Notes under the pieces: generated by a model | Told to the model about the DNA's origin: nothing | Databases searched by the model: none | The model's input: the letters and a program-made list of their open reading frames with translations, nothing else | From: Malus domestica | Lineage: Eukaryota; Streptophyta; Magnoliopsida; Rosales; Rosaceae | Length of the DNA stretch: 64,000 nucleotides | Reading direction: 5' to 3' | NCBI RefSeq assembly: GCF_042453785.1 | Contig: NC_091673.1 | Span: 7,337,001 to 7,401,000 of the forward strand | Position numbers and translations under genes: made by a program | Shown: piece after piece, positions 47,124-56,277 of the stretch | Layout of the letters: every line of letters begins with the position of its first letter | Position numbering within the stretch: position 1 is the first letter of the stretch

Positions 47124-47233
47124 ATGACAAGTCATCTAAGTTTGCTACTGTTAATAATTCTGTTACTGTAAATTAACTGATTGTATTAGTTAATTTACAG
47201 TAACAGAATTATTAACAGTAGCATACTTAGATG
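47124..47233. repeat. Long palindrome inside the 5' LTR of the copia element
   Basis: The stretch AAGTCATCTAAG...CTTAGATGACTT is a near-perfect inverted repeat with arms of about 50 bp. It includes CTGTTAATAATTCTGTTAC, a short spacer (TGATTGTATTA), and the mirror GTAACAGAATTATTAACAG. In the 3' LTR only one arm is present. The palindrome is therefore private to this LTR copy. Confidence 0.85.
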
Positions 47234-47255
47234 ACTTGTCATTCTCCCTAATACG

Positions 47256-47840
47256 CACTATACAAATCCCAAAATTAACTTATCAAAGAGTAATAAATAA
47301 AGTGATGAACAATACCATAACTTGAAGATAGTTTCACAAGAGATCTCATATTCGAAATTTGGTCAACTAGAGATCGAAACGAAAGTTTCCTAATAAAAGC
47401 TAATCTTGGGGACTTGCTTTTTTTTTTTTTTTTTTTTCAGATACCAAAATTGACTCATAACTGGTGTGGAAGTTGCTGAAGTTTGGAGCATAACTGGTTT
47501 TGAGGTTTGGTTTAGGAAATTAGTTTTTGGAATTGGTTTTCGGATAGGAAAATGCTAGGGATCACAATCTGGTTCACGAAACTTTGGATGAAATTGAGAA
47601 AAAAATTGGGATGTGCTATCCCCTTTTTACTTCATACACACCCTTTTAATTTGTGGCCCGGCCCTCGGATCGATTGAATTAAAGAAGATTATATAACATA
47701 AATTAACAAAGAGCGTGTGAGAAGTAAAATAGGTTGTGCGAATAGCACATCCCAAAAATTATCTCAAATCCAATAGCACTTACGCATAAAATTGGAGCGA
47801 AACACCGACGAAGTGAATCAAAATTTGCACCAGATTAGTT
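47256..47840. other. Spacer between two retroelements
   Basis: AT-rich with a T-run near 47419. It includes the target duplication of the next element (TAGTT, 47836-47840). No gene. Confidence 0.4.
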
Positions 47841-48828
47841 TGTGAACACGGAAAATTCCTGAAACGAATGAGACAAGAACAACGTGCACAAACAAATATT
47901 TGTATTTGATGATTTTTGGGTTACAATCTCTCTCAATTTTGATCCTCTGATTCGATCTCCGTAAGGTGTTGATTTGTGGGATGTGCGATTGATCCAAGGG
48001 CCGTCGAGGCTTGATCTTGGATGAACGAGGATGAACGGATCTTCAAGGGCTTTTGGGCTTGATCTTGAAGAATGGTGATTGACGGATCTTCAAAGGCTTT
48101 TGGGCTTGATCTTGAAGAACAGTGATGAATGGATTTCCGAGGGCTTTTGGGCTTGAACTCGAAGAACAGTGACAAACGGATCTTCGAGAGCTTTTGGGCT
48201 TGAACGGATCTTCGAGGGCTTTTGGGCTTGATCTCGAAGAACGGTGATGAACGATGAACGCTTTCTTCAAGGGCCGTCGAGGCTTGGACTTGATGAACAG
48301 AGATGAGCGGATTCGTTGATGTTGTCAATCCAAAGGGGCCGTTGGGGCTTGATCCTTGAGGATGAACAGTTGATGAACGATGAACACTTTCTCCAAGGGG
48401 CTGTTGAGGCTTGGGCTTGAAGGTGGATGATTGTTGATCCAAGGGCCGTCGGGGCTTGATCTTGGAAGAACGATGAACGAAGAACGAAGAAGGCTTTCTT
48501 GATTCTTCGGAAACCTGGATGCTTGAAAGCTTCGGAGTTTCAGAGCTTCAGAGCTTCCGAGCTTTAAGGTGTAATGTGAATTGGTCCCCTCAAAATGAAT
48601 GAAATGGGCTTGTATTTATAGAATTTTCCAAGGCCTAATTTTGAATATAATATTCCAGATGAAATAAGTCGTTTCTGCCAGGCGTTGACACGTGTCCTAT
48701 TTGATGACTTTTCCAACTCATTTCAATTTTCGTTGAGTCACACGCTACGTGTAAAATTTATGTAATACATGAGCGTTGACACTTTGATTTATCGGTCAAC
48801 ATTTATTTACGAAATTTCGATGTCTACA
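47841..48828 (-). repeat. 3' LTR of the 9.4-kb retroelement
   Basis: 988 bp, beginning on the minus strand TGTAGACATCG and ending GTGTTCACA. Its middle (about 47990-48480) is a minisatellite of diverged units with GGGCTTTTGGGCTTGA and GGGCCGTCGAGGCTTGATC blocks. Open frames reading through it (Ser/Lys/Gln repeats) are repeat artefacts present identically in the other LTR. Confidence 0.93.
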
Positions 48829-50737
48829 AATGCCCCCACTTCAAGGCACGTCGTATACATGTGCTTGTCACGTGTAGGAGATGCGTTTTGAAGTCCCTTA
48901 CTGTAGATGTCGATCCAAGGGCCGTCGAGGCTTGATCTTGAATTGGGCTGGAGATTTCTTCAAGGGCCATTGAGGCTTGATCTTGAATTGGGCTTGAGAT
49001 TTCTTCAAGGGCCGTTGAGGCTTGATCTTGAATTGTTGTTTGAAATTTCTTCAAGGGCCGTCGATGCTTGATCTTGAAGGTTGAAATTTGACCACAAGGA
49101 GCTTCATGTGGTAGATGATCTTTGGCTTTGGTAATGGATGAATCGGCACGTATTTTGTTGCGCTTGTTGACTTTCCACAGCTTTGATCTTGAACTGGGTT
49201 GGAAGATTTTCTGGATTCCTCCAATTGTTGATTTTCCACAGCTTATTCTTGAACTAGGTTTTGATTCAAGGGTGGTAGACACTTAATCTTGAATCGGACT
49301 TGTGATTTCCTCAAGGGCCGTCGAGGCTTGATCTTGAATTTGGCTGGAAACTTCTTCAAGGGCCGTTGAGGCTTGATTCTTGGAGGTTGACTCGAACATA
49401 TGGCAAGCAAGCACGAGGTGAAGGTGACGACTTGTTGTTTTGTTCAATCTTTCTAATTCACACCTGAGCAGTTTGGTCAACGGTATGATCTTCAAGATTG
49501 ATAGGCTCTTCTTCCAGTTGGTGACTTGGTCTTTAAGGATTTGATTCAAGGGTGGTGAATCAGCACGTGCAGCCCACAACGCCTAGTAAGTCGACCCAAG
49601 AATTTGAGGGTCAAAACGAGTTCACCGTCCTCAGGCAGATGCGGCATCTTCTCGAGTTATTCATCTCAGACTCTTTCTGCTGAGTTGACTGTGCATGCTG
49701 CATTCTTCTCTACTTGTTTCTTTAGGCAGATGTGGCAGCTTCTCGAGTTCCTCAGTTCGGACTCCTTATGCTGAGTTGACCGTGCAGACCGCATTCTTCT
49801 CTGCTTGTTCCTTCTACACCTTGTCTCCACATGCTGCAAGGTATCATTTTCACTTGCCTTATCTGTTCTCCAGGCAGATGTGACAGCTTCTATGGAAGTA
49901 CAGCAGCAGTGGGAGACGAGTACTCGAGAGCAGTGCTAGGCAGGCAATCAGGGAAGGGTTCCAAGTAGTCAGTTCCTTACCCGAGTTTGAGTGGAAGTTC
50001 CGGCATATTGTTTTCTTTATCCTTGTCTTTGTAGGTAGGAGCAAGGACAAAGGAAAGGACAGGGAGAACGCATGATATGAGATACTCTTGCTTTGGAGTC
50101 ATTGGCTTGCAGAGGTACCCCAAGGAATAAGGAACACTGAATGACTCGAGAGGTTTCGTTGGGAAAGCATTTTTGGAGATGAAGAAAGGCTCTGTATGTC
50201 TGCCTTGCTATGGAAGGTGAAGGTGGACAGTTATAGGAGGTCCCTTAATACCTGTAGAGGTACTATTCTTTCACTTGTGTCGGCAACCGATGCGTGATTG
50301 ATCTATATGGCTTCACGTGCTTGTTTCTTTATCAGAAATCTTCGACAAATTGTCCGTAATTTCCGCCAAGCTGAGTGTGCATGTGACAGGTGTTGACGCG
50401 GCTGAAAAAGACTGGCGCCTATTCGATAACTGGGATCGGCGCTTCGACAAATTACCCGTGATTTCCGCAGAGCTGAGTTTGCGTGTGACGGGTGCCGAAG
50501 CGTCTGGAAAAGCAAGATGCTTCTCCGATTTCTGAGCTTACCTCTTCGATTTTTGAAGGGCCTCTTCGAATTCTGAGCTCGCCTCTTCGATCTCTGAAAT
50601 CCCGTCGAGTGCTGATTTTTTTATAGAGGCACGCTGTTCGTTTCAAAGCACACTTGAATTTTCGCTTGTGAAAATTCCCCTCTTGTACTTCTAAGATCTT
50701 GATTTGTCCGATCTCTTCTTCCTTCAACACTTTGAAA
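48829..50737. repeat. Tandem and interspersed repeats in the retroelement interior
   Basis: The CAAGGGCCGT(C/T)GAGGCTTGAT unit, also found in the LTR, recurs at about 48914, 48961, 49009, 49055, 49311 and 49359. A 91-bp unit with AGGCAGATG(C/T)GGCA and CATTCTTCTCT is duplicated at 49633 and 49724, with a partial third near 49871. A 101-bp unit starting CTTCGACAAATT is duplicated at 50340 and 50441. No coding region is supportable on the minus strand here. Confidence 0.8.
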
Positions 50738-51349
50738 ATGTCTGGACCCTCCGACCGTCGTTTTGATTTGAACCTTGGTGAAGAGGTAGTCCCGTCTTCT
50801 CCAGATAACATATGGCGCCCATCCTTCATATCCCCTACTGGTCCTCTTACTGTTGGGGATTCGGTGATGAAGAATGATATGACCGCTGCGGTGGTGGCCC
50901 GGAACCTTGTCACTCCCAAAGATAACAGACTACTTTCCAGGCGGTCTGATGAGTTGGCTGTTAAGGAGTCCCTGGCTCTTAGTGTGCAGTGTGCGGGTTC
51001 TGTGTCCAACATGGCCCAACGCCTATTTGCTCGAACCCGTCAAGTTGAATCGTTGGCGGCTGAAGTGATGAGTCTCAAACAGGAGATCAAAGGGCTCAAG
51101 CATGAGAATAAACAGTTGCACAAGCTTGCACACAACTATGCCACAAACATGAAGAGGAAAATTGACCAGATGCAGGAATCTGATGGTCAGATTTTACTTG
51201 ATCATCGGAGGTTTGTGGGTTTGTTCCAGCAGCATTTACCTTCGTCTTCTGGGGCTGTACCGACTGCTGAGGCTTCAAACAGCCAACCTCCGACGCCTTC
51301 TCTTCCTGGAGCTCTGCCGAGTTGTGAGGCGCCACCTGATCGTCCTTGA
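50738..51349 (+). CDS. Antisense coiled-coil ORF within the retroelement
   Basis: A 203-aa frame from MSGPSDRRFDLNLGEE, on the strand opposite to gag. The start chosen has a good context (AAAATGTCT); an upstream in-frame Met adds 13 residues. Residues about 95-150 form a predicted coiled coil (RQVESLAAEVMSLKQEIKGL, KHENKQLHKLAHNYATNMKR). The C-terminus is Pro/Ser-rich. Codons are well used and the frame is long for this region, unlike the tandem-repeat frames nearby. I do not recognise a characterised family; similar uncharacterised proteins with coiled coils occur in Ty3-like plant elements. It may be a captured host gene piece or an element accessory ORF under its own promoter. Confidence 0.6.
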   Translation: MSGPSDRRFDLNLGEEVVPSSPDNIWRPSFISPTGPLTVGDSVMKNDMTAAVVARNLVTPKDNRLLSRRSDELAVKESLALSVQCAGSVSNMAQRLFARTRQVESLAAEVMSLKQEIKGLKHENKQLHKLAHNYATNMKRKIDQMQESDGQILLDHRRFVGLFQQHLPSSSGAVPTAEASNSQPPTPSLPGALPSCEAPPDRP

Positions 51350-51378
51350 ATATCTCCTCTTGTAAATTTGATTTGATT

Positions 51379-51419
<41 letters not shown>

Positions 51420-51812
51420 TGTATAATGCAAATTTATGTAAAATTTTCAGAAAAATAAATAAAATGGACCTTCTATTTCTCTCTATGCATTTGTTTTTTT
51501 TTCTTTTTCTTTTGGTGCTGGATGCACCAAGTTCCATCATTTTTTTTTATTATTATTTTTTTATTTTTTTATTTTTTTATTTTTATTTTTATTTTTTACA
51601 CTATATACATACATATATTATGTGCATACACACCACATTATCATAACTTCATTTTATTTATTTATTTATTTATTTATTATTATTATTATTATTTTTTATT
51701 TTAATTATATATATATATATATTATTTTTTCTTTCTTTTCTCTTTTTTTTTTTCTGCACATGGTGCCAGACGCACCATTATTCCTTGTTTTTATATATAT
51801 ATATTATTATTA

Positions 51813-51845
<33 letters not shown>

Positions 51846-52556
51846 ATTTTTTTGCACATGGTGCCAGCACCACCAGAAACTTTTTATCTGTCATGGGCTG
51901 TTCCCCATCTTTGATCCACCATCCTATTTTCTATTATTATTATTTTTTTTTATAAATTTAGGTGATGGGTAGAGGATGAGAAGACAAAGCCGACGGATCC
52001 TGCAAGGAGGAGGAGAACGGCGCTGCGGTGGAGAGAGTCGATGCCGAGAGCGCAGAATGTAAGGCGTCGAGCTTCATGATCGGCTAGTCGTTTGACGGCG
52101 ATCATTGAAGTTCTTCGTCGCTTGTGATCATGGTGGCCAGAATGCACTGCCGTTGCTGTTTTCCTGCGAAGATGAGGACGCACTGTTGCCTAAGGACGAG
52201 CCGACATGTTGCTGTGCCTTGTAGAGGAAAAGATGAAGTAGCTGCAGTCCCGCAACCCTCTCGCTTCGTTCATATTCGCCGTCAACCGTTTCACGCACAC
52301 CATGCATGTGTCGCAGTCGCCGCCACATTTTACCAGCAAAAGTGGAGGAGGATGTAGAGCTGGAGGAAGAGAGTGAGGAGAAGTTGGCGGGGAATGAGGT
52401 GAAGGCGCTGCCGAGGAAGGTCGGGAGTAGACAATCAGTGAGGTGACGAATATGAAGGTGTCAAGGATGCGCTGGGCGAGGAGGAGAATGACGTAGCTGT
52501 GTCGCAGTGGACGACGAAAGCAGACAAGAGAAGCTAGCAGATATGGTGCCGAAGAG
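51350..52556. other. Low-complexity T-rich tract and unidentified transduced segment
   Basis: 51380-51960 consists of long T runs and TTTA/ATT microsatellites broken by three copies of a GGTGC-CACC hairpin motif (near 51515, 51761 and 51860). 51960-52556 is GC-richer, colinear with the helicase fragment on the minus strand, and could be another captured piece (one frame reads [20 protein letters not shown]), but I cannot identify it. Confidence 0.4.
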
Positions 52557-52931
52557 TCCTGCTCTTCCCGTCCTTCCAATCCGGTGTACATAATCTTCCA
52601 TGCTCTTTGGAAGATCTAAATTGATAACATGTGCAACTCCTGAGACATCCAAACCGCGAGATGCAACATCAGTGGCAACCAAAATACTGGTAGTGCCTTT
52701 TCTAAAATCACGTAGAGCAGCTTCTCTTTCAGTTTGTGTACGACCACCATGAAGAGCAACTGCATGCAACCCTTGTGCTACCAAAGCTTCAGCAACTTCG
52801 TCACATCTCGTCTTCCTTTCAACAAACACAATCGTTAAGGGAAAGGGATGGCCAGTTCCTTCAACCCGAGATGCCTCTGCTACGAGCAAAGCCAATAGCT
52901 GATCAGTCTTCTCACTCTCAGGAACCTTCTC
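52557..52931 (-). pseudogene. Captured DEAD-box RNA helicase fragment (C-terminal RecA domain)
   Basis: Encodes [20 protein letters not shown], then [20 protein letters not shown] (motif IV region), [28 protein letters not shown] (motif V) and [12 protein letters not shown] (motif VI), ending after GRAG at an exon-like junction. This is the second RecA-like domain of plant DED1/RH37/RH52-type helicases, which unwind RNA in translation initiation. The Q, Walker A, DEAD and SAT motifs are missing, so it cannot be a helicase. It runs without introns, suggesting capture from a spliced transcript or from a single exon. It lies in gag sense inside the retroelement. Confidence 0.88.
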
Positions 52932-53176
52932 CTTTGCTCAGATGTGTACAGTGGCTCAAAATTCTTGTTCAATCTCAACAAGATCTATGCATGTCTAAGA
53001 TCGCAGTAACTTTTTCCACTCCAAAATCCCAAGATCTTAAGATCAAAAGAACCGATCTTTATCGCCAATTCCTCAAATCCAGGAAACCCAATTGAAAATA
53101 AACCCAAATCGATCCAATTCTCCAGCAGATCTCAGAAATTAGACAAATTGGAAAAAAAACACAGATGAAAAGTTCA

Positions 53177-53412
53177 CTGCTCACAGTCAAAGCAAGGCAC
53201 ATAAGTCACCGTACTTCCCGTATCCACAATCAGCGCGAATTGCTGCGGCGGCGTCCCAATCCACAGCCGCGTCGTGTAGTACCCGTTGGCGAGGAGATCG
53301 TCATAGAGCCTCATGTGGGCGTTGGGCACCGATCTCTGGAGCCGCCGGCCGTCGAAGGGTCGCCGGTGGAGCCCCGATGCAATTGTGGAAGTTGCGGTGA
53401 GGGCCGATCAAT
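53177..53412 (-). pseudogene. Captured pepsin-type aspartic protease exon fragment
   Basis: The frame reads MRLYDDLLANGYYTTRLWIG, TPPQQFALIVDTGSTVTYVP and CFDCEQ, then a stop. This is the first catalytic region (DTGS) of the plant A1 aspartyl protease family, with the upstream RSVPNAHMRLYDDL propeptide end. The second catalytic Asp and all later exons are missing, so it is inactive. Upstream codons (SALTATSTIASGLH, RRPFDGRRLQ) may be the rest of that exon. It lies upstream of the helicase fragment in gag sense. Confidence 0.85.
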
Positions 53413-53834
53413 CCATGGCTGCTGAGACTGGCGGTCTATGTGCGAGTGTGTGGCTGCTGCTCTCAGCAATCCCTACATACAGAGTCGATGAGAGAGAAAG
53501 TGAGAGGAGAGAGAAAGAACGGTGAGGAGGATTGGGAAGGCCAGCTGAAAGAGAGACTTGGTCTCGGCGACCATGTCCGAAACAGCAAGTGAACTTGTGA
53601 AATGTGGCAGCGGAGGCGGCTTTGGAGCTTCTGGTAAGGATAAGAAGTCTAGGAACAAGTGGGGCTGGAGTTGTGTGCTCTGCTGGGCTGCACTGTGGGC
53701 CGAGGAGAAATGATCCCTTTGGGCTTCGATAAGGGCCTGGGCTGCACAGGCTTTGGGCTTCACAGGCACAATCAAGTGCCCTCTTGCTGAATTTTTTTTT
53801 TCTTTTTTTTTGTAAATACATAAAACATATATCT

Positions 53835-53866
53835 CCTTTTTTTTTTTTTTTTTTTTTTTTTTTTGG
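53835..53866 (+). repeat. Long T-run
   Basis: A homopolymer run of about 27 T, adjoining another T-rich stretch at 53790-53812. On the minus strand it is a poly-A run. It lies between the captured protease fragment and gag and could be the remnant of a retroposed mRNA tail, but it may also be simple slippage. The rest of 53413-54036 has no supportable gene. Confidence 0.6.
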
Positions 53867-54036
53867 TACAAAGAAATTGTAATAGCATTAAAACTTTTAA
53901 TAAAATTTTTATTCCTTATTTTGGTGTGACTGAACTCAAATTTTGAATATTCGAGCTGCCTACGTACCCCTCCAAAGAAGAGATCAAGTCGTAACGTAGT
54001 TCGAATACATACATATTTTTGGTATTTTCTTTTTTG

Positions 54037-54282
54037 TGCCGTTTTGCAGTTTTAACTCATGCAGGCAAGGAGCGTTGGTGTCGTTTGCAGTTTCAACTCG
54101 TGCAGACAAGGAGCATCTGGTGCCGTGTTGCAGTTTCAGCTCGTGCAGGCCAGGAGCGTCGTGCCATGCAGTTTAGGCTCGTGCAGGCGAGGAGCTTTGG
54201 TTTGTGCAGTTTAGGCTCGTGCGAACAAGGAGCATTGGTTCGTGCAGTTTAGGCTCGTGCGAACAAGGAGCATTGGTTCGTC
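54037..54282 (+). repeat. Tandem 38-bp repeat array downstream of gag
   Basis: About six diverged units built on GCAGTTTAGGCTCGTGC-GA-CAAGGAGC(A/G)TTGGT; the last two are nearly identical. It abuts the gag stop codon, so it lies in the 3' part of the gag transcript. It is not a CRISPR array: there are no unique spacers. Confidence 0.85.
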
Positions 54283-56197
54283 AAGCGATCTGAGAGAGTC
54301 GTTCCTCGCATTCTTCATAGCAAGGAGCCTTGACTGAGTAGTTGAAGAAATCTTCTGGGAAGATGTCACGCATCGTGATGGGGATGGATGATCTATATGT
54401 CGAAATTTCATCATCTTCAACACGTTCACGTTGCTTCGAAGGTTGACAAGAGCTGCTTTGCCCTCTTTCCGATTGGCGAACATGTGGAGGAGACGTATGC
54501 TTCTTGTGCAATTTCTTAGGAGTGACTTGAGTCCATCCTTCAACTTTGCTTGTCTTGGAGGATGCCCCCAGCGGTTGAGGTGAAAACTTTGAGTCGGAAG
54601 AGCCGGAAGTGAAAGTGGTATAGTTTGACTTCACCACATCGTCAAGATCTAGCTCGATGATTCCTTTCTGAGCCAGCTTCATGATGAGATCTTTCAGCAC
54701 GAAGCACTTTTCTGTCGGATGACTGATGAAGCGGTGGAATTTACAGTATCTTGGACTGTCAGTACGATTCATCTCTTCTGGCCGTCTGCACTCAGGCAAG
54801 CCGATCACCTTCTTTTCCAGCAAGTCTTCTAACATGGCAACCACATCAGAGTCGGGGAATGGATAAGTTTTCTCCTCAAGCTCCTTCAAAGTGCGTCTAC
54901 GCATCTCTTGATCACGAAAGCCTTCGGCTTGAATCGCCTTGCCTCGTGTGGAGATTTTGACGGGAGCTGTGTTGACCGTCATCGCTTCCTTGGTGGGTTT
55001 CCATGCAACCTTTTCCACCTTTGTCCCAAGAACTTTGTCGTTCTTGTAGTCGGCGATCGGTTCTTTCTTCCCATGATGGGCGATGCTCAACTCCATGTCA
55101 TGGGCGCGAGTGGCCAATTCCTCAAAGGTCCGCGGTTTAATGCCTTGAAGGATGTATTGCAAACCCCATTGCATGCCTTGGATGCACATCTCGATTGAAG
55201 AGGTTTCTGAGAGCCTGTCTTTACAGTCGAGGCTTAGAGTGCGCCATCTGTTGATGTAGTCAATGACTGGCTCGTCCTTCCACTGCTTTGTGCTCGTTAG
55301 CTCTAGCATGCTCACAGTGCGGTGGGTACTATAGAAGCGGTTGAGGAATTCCCGCTCTAACTGCTCCCAGCTGTTGATGGACTCAGGCTCTAGGTCTGTG
55401 TACCACTCAAAGGCGTTTCCTTTCAGCGAGCGCACAAACTGCTTGGCGAGGTAATCCCCTTCGGTTCCTGCGTTGTTGCAAGTTTCAACGAAGTGGGCAA
55501 CGTGCTGTTTCGGGTTTCCCTTTCCATCAAATTGCATGAACTTTGGTGGTTGATATCCCCTCGGCATCTTTAGGGCATCAATCTTCTTGGAATAGGGCTT
55601 CGAGTAGAACAAGGAGGTATGTGAGCTCCCTTCGTACTGTGCCTTGATGGTATTGGTGATCATCTCCTGCAGCTGCTGGATAGAAAGAGATGCCATGAGT
55701 GCCGCTGCTTGGTCTGGCTCCGGCTTCGCATGGATTTTCTTCACCGGGGGTTCTTCGTCTCCGCCAGCTCCTCCCTTTAGTGGATCATCCTCTGGGTCGG
55801 GTTTATCGCCGTCTTGTGCCTCCAATCGGTTGACTAGTGCAGCGATTTGCAAGTCTTTTTCTTCCACAGTTCGGGTTAGCCTTGCGATTGCTTCATTCAT
55901 TTGAGCCAGCTGCTCATCGATTGAAGTTGCTCCAATGGTCATGACTTGCATGGCTGAACTGTCGCTTGAATCGGCATCTGAGAGCATGGATTCAGAGTAT
56001 TTCCTTGGGCTTTCCCCCCTTGGTGCCCTTAGTGAGGCTAAGGTGATCAAAGGCTCGTGCCTTGGGTGCTTTTGTTCCCTTGGCAGAGTTGATGCAGAGG
56101 TGAAAGAGGTGGCAGAAGTAGCTCTTACCATGCTTCGAGTCGTGATGCCCAAAGTGACACCAGTTGCGGGAGCAATTTGAGCCTTCCTTGATGCCAT
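54281..56197 (-). CDS. gag: Retrotransposon gag protein (Ty3/gypsy-type)
   Basis: 638 aa, intact. The N-terminus is Ser/Thr-rich; a predicted coiled coil (DEQLAQMNEAIARLTRTVEE) precedes the capsid-type retrotransposon gag domain (about residues 215-340: FDGKGNPKQHVAHFVETC, FVRSLKGNAFEWYTDLEP, WEQLEREFLNRFYST). Downstream is a zinc-finger-like C-x2-H-x5-H-x4-C motif (CKFHRFISHPTEKC). The protein packages element RNA. It starts 80 bp after the 5' LTR, consistent with translation from genomic RNA. No fused protease (DTG) or reverse transcriptase follows, so the enzymes must come from an autonomous relative. No frameshift or stop was seen, matching the near-identical LTRs. Confidence 0.92.
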   Translation of the reverse strand: MASRKAQIAPATGVTLGITTRSMVRATSATSFTSASTLPREQKHPRHEPLITLASLRAPRGESPRKYSESMLSDADSSDSSAMQVMTIGATSIDEQLAQMNEAIARLTRTVEEKDLQIAALVNRLEAQDGDKPDPEDDPLKGGAGGDEEPPVKKIHAKPEPDQAAALMASLSIQQLQEMITNTIKAQYEGSSHTSLFYSKPYSKKIDALKMPRGYQPPKFMQFDGKGNPKQHVAHFVETCNNAGTEGDYLAKQFVRSLKGNAFEWYTDLEPESINSWEQLEREFLNRFYSTHRTVSMLELTSTKQWKDEPVIDYINRWRTLSLDCKDRLSETSSIEMCIQGMQWGLQYILQGIKPRTFEELATRAHDMELSIAHHGKKEPIADYKNDKVLGTKVEKVAWKPTKEAMTVNTAPVKISTRGKAIQAEGFRDQEMRRRTLKELEEKTYPFPDSDVVAMLEDLLEKKVIGLPECRRPEEMNRTDSPRYCKFHRFISHPTEKCFVLKDLIMKLAQKGIIELDLDDVVKSNYTTFTSGSSDSKFSPQPLGASSKTSKVEGWTQVTPKKLHKKHTSPPHVRQSERGQSSSCQPSKQRERVEDDEISTYRSSIPITMRDIFPEDFFNYSVKAPCYEECEERLSQIA

Positions 56198-56277
56198 TAA
56201 TTTTGGAAGTGCGTTTTGATTTTCTTGAACGGAGAAAGAGATGAGAGGCAGAGATTATCCCACCGGGCGTGCCAATT

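Larger units (their letters stand above)
44723..47255 (-). mobile_element. Ty1/copia deletion derivative (LTRs, PBS, 3' pol only)
   Basis: Minus-strand element with target duplication CACTA (44718-44722 and 47256-47260). The 3' LTR is 44723-44945 and the 5' LTR 46992-47255. The primer binding site TGGTATCAGAGC (minus strand, 46978-46989) follows the 5' LTR, and a purine tract (CTTGAGGGGG, near 44950) precedes the 3' LTR. Gag, protease and integrase core are missing: the PBS runs almost directly into the integrase C-terminal KCVFLGYS motif, so an internal deletion occurred. The 5' LTR is 41 bp longer than the 3' one because of an inverted duplication. The start of the 5' LTR has a transition (CG for TG). 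Confidence 0.9.

Noticed and set aside
47933-48442. 169-aa Ser/Lys/Gln-rich frame, repeated at 56370-56879
   Set aside because: Both copies are the LTR minisatellite read in one frame; they lie in both LTRs and are not a gene.
48824-49282. 152-aa minus-strand frame with repeated DQASTALEEI
   Set aside because: It is a translation of the CAAGGGCCGT tandem units, not a protein-coding gene.
51419-51972. Several Phe/Ile/Tyr-rich open frames on the plus strand
   Set aside because: They are translations of T-rich microsatellite sequence.
54037-54282. Possible CRISPR-like array
   Set aside because: The units are directly adjacent, diverged and without unique spacers, and the genome is a plant; it is a simple tandem repeat.
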